From Telmatactis stephensoni (taxonomy: Eukaryota; Cnidaria; Anthozoa; Actiniaria; Isophelliidae): a DNA stretch of 64,000 bases. The position numbers and the translations under genes are program-made. Positions within the stretch are counted from its first letter, which is position 1, and the number at the start of each line of letters is the position of its first letter. Positions 58,624 to 64,000 of this stretch are shown piece by piece. Under the pieces are notes generated by a model that was given only the letters and a program-made list of their open reading frames with translations, had not been told where the DNA came from and made no database searches. The stretch lies in assembly GCA_029948255.1 (NCBI GenBank), contig JALIZF010001772.1:414001-478000 (forward strand), given 5' to 3'.

Positions 58624-59718
58624 TTGGATTTCTTGACTATGTCAAGTGGTAGAGGACTTCAGGCGGTTAGAGATGCCTTGTGTTTAGCATATGATCAAAA
58701 CTGGATCGACGAATTTGAGTTTGCCTTGCTTTACGATGAAAATAGGTCGAGAGAAATTTTTCCATACTGGAAGTATCAACGCTTTGACTTGGATCCTTGG
58801 GACGATACAGAGTGTAAAACTGAATTAAGATTTTCAAAGAATGATTTACCTGACTTGCTGGATGTTTTTAACATTCCAGAGAAGATAATTTGCTCCCAAG
58901 GAACTACCTGTAGCGGTATGGAAGGACTTTGTATCTTATTGAAACGTTTGGCTTACCCGTGTCGATACACAGATATCGTCCATCGATTTGGTAGAAATCC
59001 CACTACTTTATGTCTGATTTTTAACGAAGTGCTAGACATTGTTTATGAAAATCATCATCACCGCCTCGACGAATGGAACCAAGCTTTACTCCAGCCACAA
59101 CAACTTCAGGAATATGCTGCAGCTATACACGCTCGAGGAGCACCTTTGACCAGTTGTTTTGGTTTTATAGATGGGACACTAAGGCCAATTTCAAGGCCAA
59201 AAGTTAATCAACGCATAGTTTATAACGGCCACAAGAGACTACATGGTTTAAAATTTCAAAGCGTTGTCACACCAAATGGGATGATTGCCAGCTTACATGG
59301 GCCATTTGAGGGTCGAAAGCATGACAGTTCGATGTTAAACGAAACCAATCTTCTACATACTCTAAGAAGAAACGCATTGGCAAATGGTGAGCCACTCTGC
59401 TTGTATGGTGACCCAGCATACCCATTAGGCCCACATCTACAAATGCCCTTTAGAGGTGCACAAATAACAGCTGACATGAGAGCTTACAATAAAGCAATGA
59501 GCCAAGTTAGAGTGACTGTTGAATGGCTTTTTGGTAATATTACAAACTTCTTCAAATTCATTGACTTTAAAAAGCAGATGAAGATTGGCTTGAGTCCAGT
59601 TGGAAAACTATATGTGGTTTGTGCTCTGCTTGAGAATGCACGAACTTGCCTTTATGGTAACATTGTGTCTGATTTTTTTCATGTTAACCCTCCAAGATTA
59701 CATGAATACTTCCAATAA
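58624..59718 (+). CDS. PIF/Harbinger transposase (DDE_Tnp_4)
   Basis: A single-exon 364-residue protein inside the 58304-61460 element. An N-terminal region is followed by a helix-turn-helix-like segment (CRYTDIVHRFGRNPTT, about 113-128). The DDE nuclease has candidate residues D183 (FIDGT), D263 (YGDPAY) and E300 (VEWLFG), with the conserved HGLKFQ and GRKHDSS motifs between. Length and motif order fit known Harbinger transposases, and no stop or frameshift interrupts it. It cuts and pastes DNA at TTA/TWA sites in the nucleus, usually with a partner Myb-like protein for nuclear import and end binding. Potentially active. Confidence 0.92.
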   Translation: MDFLTMSSGRGLQAVRDALCLAYDQNWIDEFEFALLYDENRSREIFPYWKYQRFDLDPWDDTECKTELRFSKNDLPDLLDVFNIPEKIICSQGTTCSGMEGLCILLKRLAYPCRYTDIVHRFGRNPTTLCLIFNEVLDIVYENHHHRLDEWNQALLQPQQLQEYAAAIHARGAPLTSCFGFIDGTLRPISRPKVNQRIVYNGHKRLHGLKFQSVVTPNGMIASLHGPFEGRKHDSSMLNETNLLHTLRRNALANGEPLCLYGDPAYPLGPHLQMPFRGAQITADMRAYNKAMSQVRVTVEWLFGNITNFFKFIDFKKQMKIGLSPVGKLYVVCALLENARTCLYGNIVSDFFHVNPPRLHEYFQ

Positions 59719-59869
59719 TCAACAAACATTACTAAAATATGTCATCACTAAGATTTTAAAATTATCAAATTCATTAATAATTCAGGGAAAAAAATTAAAT
59801 AGAAAATCATTGCCTTGACCAAATTTTTATATGAGCAAGAAATTTATTCTGATTTGCTTACAACTTTAA

Positions 59870-59945
59870 CTTGCTTTCTCTTAAACACCCTCAGCAGCAA
59901 CCTCCTTTAACAAAAGGAGGTCTTTGCTGTCATTCCATGTCATAA
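59870..59945 (-). pseudogene. Remnant of Harbinger Myb/SANT-like gene
   Basis: After a CATCAG acceptor-like site, the minus strand reads MTWNDSKDLLLLKEVAAEGV then stop. The W-x2-S/D-x-LL-x3 pattern is like the start of the SANT/Myb-like second protein of Harbinger elements. An AATAAA follows about 50 bp on. Too short to function; the remainder appears deleted. Low certainty. Confidence 0.35.
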
Positions 59946-60268
59946 TTCTGATGGAAGAAAAAAGATTGAAAACATTTAATATACATTGCAATTTAAAGTA
60001 CATATGATACTGAATATGATAAAAAGTGAAAACATATAAATTTCAATTTATAATTGCATATTATATTTTTATTTCAAAAAAAGTATAAGTGTAAAAATAA
60101 TAGTAGCTTGGCTAAGTATTACTTTTGTTTGCAGGCTTTACAATTCAGAGAAAATTAGGTTTAAACAAACATGCTAATTTGTTGACATCAAAGCATTCAT
60201 TCAATAAAAAATTGCTCTAGTGTTAAAATTTCTCCTTATTTAATATTCAAATGCAATATATTTTTAAC

Positions 60269-60440
60269 TAGCCTGTGAACAGGCTCTCTGGGGTAGGGGA
60301 AGGGAAGGGAAAGGAGAAGGGGAGGGGAGGGGGCAGGAAGAGGGGAAAGGGAGAGCCTCTCCCTTCCCCCTCTTCCCTCCCCCCCCCCCCCCCCCCCCTT
60401 CCCTTTCCCTTCCCTTCCCCCAGAGCCTGTCCACAGGCTA
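60269..60440. mobile_element. TAGCC-end G-rich foldback inside Harbinger
   Basis: TAGCCTGTGAACAGGCTCT faces AGAGCCTGTCCACAGGCTA. The left arm is a G-rich purine tract and the right a C-rich one with a long C run. Flanked by ATTTTTAAC on both sides (9-bp target duplication). It inserted after the Harbinger element formed. Confidence 0.92.
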
Positions 60441-62419
60441 ATTTTTAACAGGGTAACAAAAAACAAAATTCTTTTAAACTAATTTTCTTTGAAATGTGGA
60501 GCCCGCATACAATAATACTCGACCAAGCTAGTATTCTCTTCATAATAAATGCTATTTTTTTGAAAATTTCGTGTCATATGCACTTCTAAGTAAGAAGAAT
60601 AAATAAGCTTACTCTAAGCTTTATAATGAAACAAAACACTGTAAATTATGAATTTAAAAAACTTACTTTTTATTGTCTTTATTGGACATCCTTTCCTTGC
60701 TACTAAAAGAAGACTAACAACAAGCTTAACACAACTGAAAAGAAAGCAAAGAGGAAACAACTTAGACCAAAAAATGTGACAGCCTGCTTTATTTGCCGAA
60801 AAGTTGCCATTTCTAGTCGTGGCAAAAACAAACAAACAAAAAAATAGAAACATCGAGAAAACGAAAATAAAAATGTCTAGTATCTAATTCAAAAAACTAA
60901 CAACAAATACAGCATAAAAAAAGAAAATGAATGTAAATAAAAGTATTTGTAATGGCATGGCTGCATGTGTTGCGCGACAAGTCCGGACGGCCGGACGTGA
61001 AACAATAATTTTACATCGAATTTAGCCAAAAAAGTCTATTCAATTAGATCTAGATGGATCTAGATAGTCTTCGCCACTATTAGCAACAATAATAAGTGAT
61101 GTTCTTCCGGTAGAAATAAAGTTTTCCGGATACAAACTTACCGTTCTGGACTGGACGGGAAAAGGCGGGAAAAGACGTCGTCTTTGTACACTCGCGGACG
61201 CCAACAGCACAACCGGAAGTAAAATTTCACTCGCCCCATTCCCGATCGTGAGGTCTCGCGTCCTCTCCGAGTTCGCGTCTTCGATCTAAAGCACTCTGGT
61301 TTCACGAAAAGTAGAACTACTTTCTACTTCTGCAACAGAAACTTTTGCCGCGAACAAGTTTCACGACGAAATTTCAGCGTGTAACACCCCTTATGAAAAT
61401 CGTCTCGCATCGGCGATCGAGACAAGTTTCAGATAAAAGTTTCAGCGTGTAAGAGCGCCTTTAGTAGTAAATAGGAGTTCGATTCTCGGTACTGGTTACC
61501 ATGAAAATATTTCAAGAGTCTTTTCATGCTTTAAAATATAAAGTTAGATAAGGAATTATGTTTTTCTGAGCTAATATTTCTAAAAGTCGCTATAGAAAGC
61601 GTTACCAAAGTACGTACACGAATATTGTTAAAAACCGGAAGACTATATTTACTAGAATAAATGTAGCACCCGTTTCTTGCTACACCAAGACTTGAGCTTT
61701 TACCTCAAAACAAAAACTAGTCATTTTTTTCTAATTTGTGATGTTGATGCGCCCAAACGCAGTGACTGGTTCACATTTTTAGTTCATATTATCCAAGAAG
61801 TGACAAACTGGTCTGGTAAGCGAGTGTAGTGGTCAAGCCAGCGGCCGCGGCCACCCCAGATAATGGCAGCAAATCAAAAGTCTCATCAATTATATACCTT
61901 ATTACACTTATTGTTCGCGACACTTTGAATTCGGCATGGAATTGCCACATTCTCAACACGTAATTTCCGCGATTTTGCCAAGTCGAGAAACCCCAAAACC
62001 CAAAAAGTCAATTGTTTTTCGCGATTTCGTTGGCCGAACAGGCCTATAATTTCGGAAATATACATGAACGATCAAGCTGTTGTCAAGTTCAATTAGTCAG
62101 CTCGATAAGCCAAATCAAAATAGGAAAGCACGGAAATGATACTTATACATCTGTACTGTTACATCTTATTCTACAAAGAGAATTACGAACAACGATAAAA
62201 GCATTTGGTATATAATTTTAAATATACAAAATAAACTTTTCAAAAGAAGGCTACTGGAAAATTACCGTGATACGAGAACTTTAGATTGAAGATAATAAAA
62301 ACTTCTGAATCAAAGGGCCCTATGGCTAACTCGTGGATATATTGTGAATAGATATGTACTTAATAAAAGTAATGTCCCACTACATACACTGCAAACTGCT
62401 TCACTCTATCATATAACTT

Positions 62420-62510
62420 GAAATAATGTAGTGGATTGACCGAAATGACCACAGGAAGTCCAAGCAATACATTTTAGTAAAATAACGAGTTTTCATTTGA
62501 AGACAAAAAT
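62420..62510 (+). repeat. Dispersed repeat, copy 2
   Basis: Diverged match to 44575-44670 (GACCACAGGAAGTCCAA and AAATAACGAGTTTTCATTTG). Confidence 0.55.
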
Positions 62511-62595
62511 CTCAATAAAACAATAATTTCTTTAGCGAAAAAGAGTCTTAAGCTATAAAAGAAGAAAAAAAAGTGTCAAAAAAAAGTGAAAAAAG

Positions 62596-62672
62596 AATTC
62601 CCCGCCGGGCCAGGGTTTGAACCCGGACCTTACACTTGTAAAGCCAAGGCCATATCCATTGCACCATCCAGA
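62596..62672 (-). tRNA. tRNA-like pseudogene or SINE head
   Basis: The minus strand has an A-box-like TGGTGCAATGGAT and a perfect B-box GGTTCAAACCC at tRNA spacing. The acceptor arms do not pair, so it is more likely a tRNA-derived repeat than a working tRNA gene. Confidence 0.4.
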
Positions 62673-64000
62673 AGTTATATAAATCCGTTCGGTGAATTTT
62701 GTGTATTTATTGTCCGAGTGTGGTTATAAAACAAATGCAGAAATGCTTCTCTCTGTGCTCTGTAGCAAAATGTCGCCATAAAGATAAAAGAAATTACTTT
62801 ACAAACTGGAAACCCTAAGCCAATAAACTAACTTAATACGCCTTTTTGTTGCTGTTTTCGGGTAGCTGACTCGAGGCCTTCACGCGGCGGCCCGGCCGAC
62901 GGCGGCTTTCAAAATGTTTTCGTTTGTTTAACTTATCTACTTTGACTCTTGTGATAATAGAGTACGAACACTAAAAGCTTGGATTACTTTGATGTTGCAC
63001 TTGAAGATATTTTTGTCGCTTGATAGCGTTGTACAAAGTCTCACGGGCTATCGACTGCAGTGCGATATTCTATTGCGTATAAATTAAGTCATGTCTAAAC
63101 TTGCTTCGGTACTTCGATGGTTTTACTCCTGAAATAGCTTATACTAATACTAGGAATTTAATGATCTAAAAAGCTTCTTCTTTAAACAACGTCTGTATAT
63201 ATTTTTCGTGTGTATTGGACATGTCTGGGAGTCAGCTTCTAGTCAATGCTATTTCTTCAAGCTATAATGTTCAGTTAAGCTTAATAACTAAATATAAATT
63301 TTGTCTATAGTCTGATTTCAACATAAATCGTGAAAAGCAAGTTCGGGAGTCCCGGAATACATAAATGATTGGAAAAGATCGAATAATATGATCACAAAAT
63401 TGCCTTACAACATTTCCTGAACTTCGGCTCAGAGCGGCGAGCGGATCGGAGTCGAGCGGAAACAGTCTCGTACCCAGACTCTAACGGCTATCTGCTAACG
63501 CCTGAGTGAGCGAGTGACATCGAGTCCCCACAATAACTCCTTTCTATGCTTCGCATATCCACGAGTTAAAAACCATGTTTACAACTTGCTCTGTAAAATT
63601 GAAATCGTCCATCTTCCGCTTTACAATCAATAATTACTTTTTTGGAATGTTAAAAGTGACTGCACTAGCAGAGAACCTAGAACTCTGTTAGTGAAAGGCC
63701 TAGAAAATTATTGCTGGAGTTTAGGAGATGGGTTTAAACTGGCGACTAACGGTTGAAACGCTGCTAAACTCTGCGGGGTCAAGAAGTAGTTGTCGTCTGT
63801 CGATGAGCCGAAGACTGAAGCATGGTCTGGATGGGGAGGGGGGGGGGGGGCGGGGCGGTCCGCATGTCGGTTGTTGGTTAAAATTTGAGCAATTTGTCGG
63901 TTGTCAGTTAAAATTTTCGGTCTTTGTCGATTGTCGGTAAATATAGGTTAATCATTAAAAACATTAAGTTGAACTATCGAAATATTAAGTCTTATATTTA

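Larger units (their letters stand above)
58304..61460 (+). mobile_element. PIF/Harbinger transposon, full length
   Basis: 3,157 bp, flanked by TTA at 58301-58303 and 61461-61463. Left end AGCCACTGTTACACGCTGAA and right-end complement AGGCGCTCTTACACGCTGAA are imperfect terminal repeats. Subterminal similarity (TTTAGATCGAAGACGCGAAC) extends the inverted homology over about 200 bp. It carries an intact transposase. The expected second protein (Myb/SANT-like) appears only as a remnant. Confidence 0.92.
61464..64000. other. Right end, no gene recognised
   Basis: Only short chance frames. Contains a dispersed repeat (about 62420-62510), a tRNA-like segment (62596-62672), a poly-G run near 63838-63850 and imperfect GTCGGTTGT-AGTTAAAATTT repeats at about 63865-63945. 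Confidence 0.4.

Noticed and set aside
60236..60466. Glycine-rich minus-strand open frame in the Harbinger
   Set aside because: It is the G/C-rich foldback element at 60269-60440 read as codons.

Overview
This is eukaryotic, AT-rich animal DNA. Genes are split into short exons by long introns with GT-AG junctions, and most of the window is repeats: SINEs, LINE pieces, foldback elements and long pentanucleotide arrays. The gene content (an SLC22 transporter, mitochondrial ribosomal protein mL63, a dynamin-like GTPase, a membrane protein built from WSxW modules, a Crypton-type recombinase, a Harbinger transposase, a LINE with a 2A-like motif and a hammerhead ribozyme) fits a non-vertebrate metazoan. 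A cnidarian, probably an anthozoan, is my best guess. That is inference; no marker gene proves it.

Layout. 1-2.7 kb: a duplicated repeat block, one copy interrupted by a tRNA-derived SINE. 2.77-9.41 kb (+): an eight-exon SLC22 gene whose reading frame I could join completely (530 aa). 11.3-11.7 kb (-): an orphan last exon with one membrane helix. 12-18 kb: repeats and unassigned sequence. 18.3-24.5 kb (-): a ten-exon dynamin/EHD-like GTPase, head to head across about 360 bp with MRPL57 (24.86-26.92 kb, +). 27-34 kb: foldback elements and a TTTTG array.

34-56.5 kb (-): exons of a membrane protein made of about 65-residue cysteine/WSxW modules. Every module exon has phase 1 at both ends and a length divisible by three. 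Two modules were tandemly duplicated, and a LINE lies in the left unit. A second LINE fragment, a ribozyme-bearing retroelement and a Crypton lie within or beside its introns. 50-58 kb: long palindromes (the largest 1,745 bp) and ATTAC/ATATT arrays. 58.30-61.46 kb: a full-length Harbinger transposon with TTA target duplications. 61.5-64 kb: no convincing gene.

The host genes do not form one pathway. MRPL57 and the GTPase probably share a promoter region. The rest of the window records layered transposon insertion, much of it datable because inner elements split outer ones and leave target duplications. Splice sites were read by eye from GT-AG signals, phase and protein continuity, without transcript evidence.
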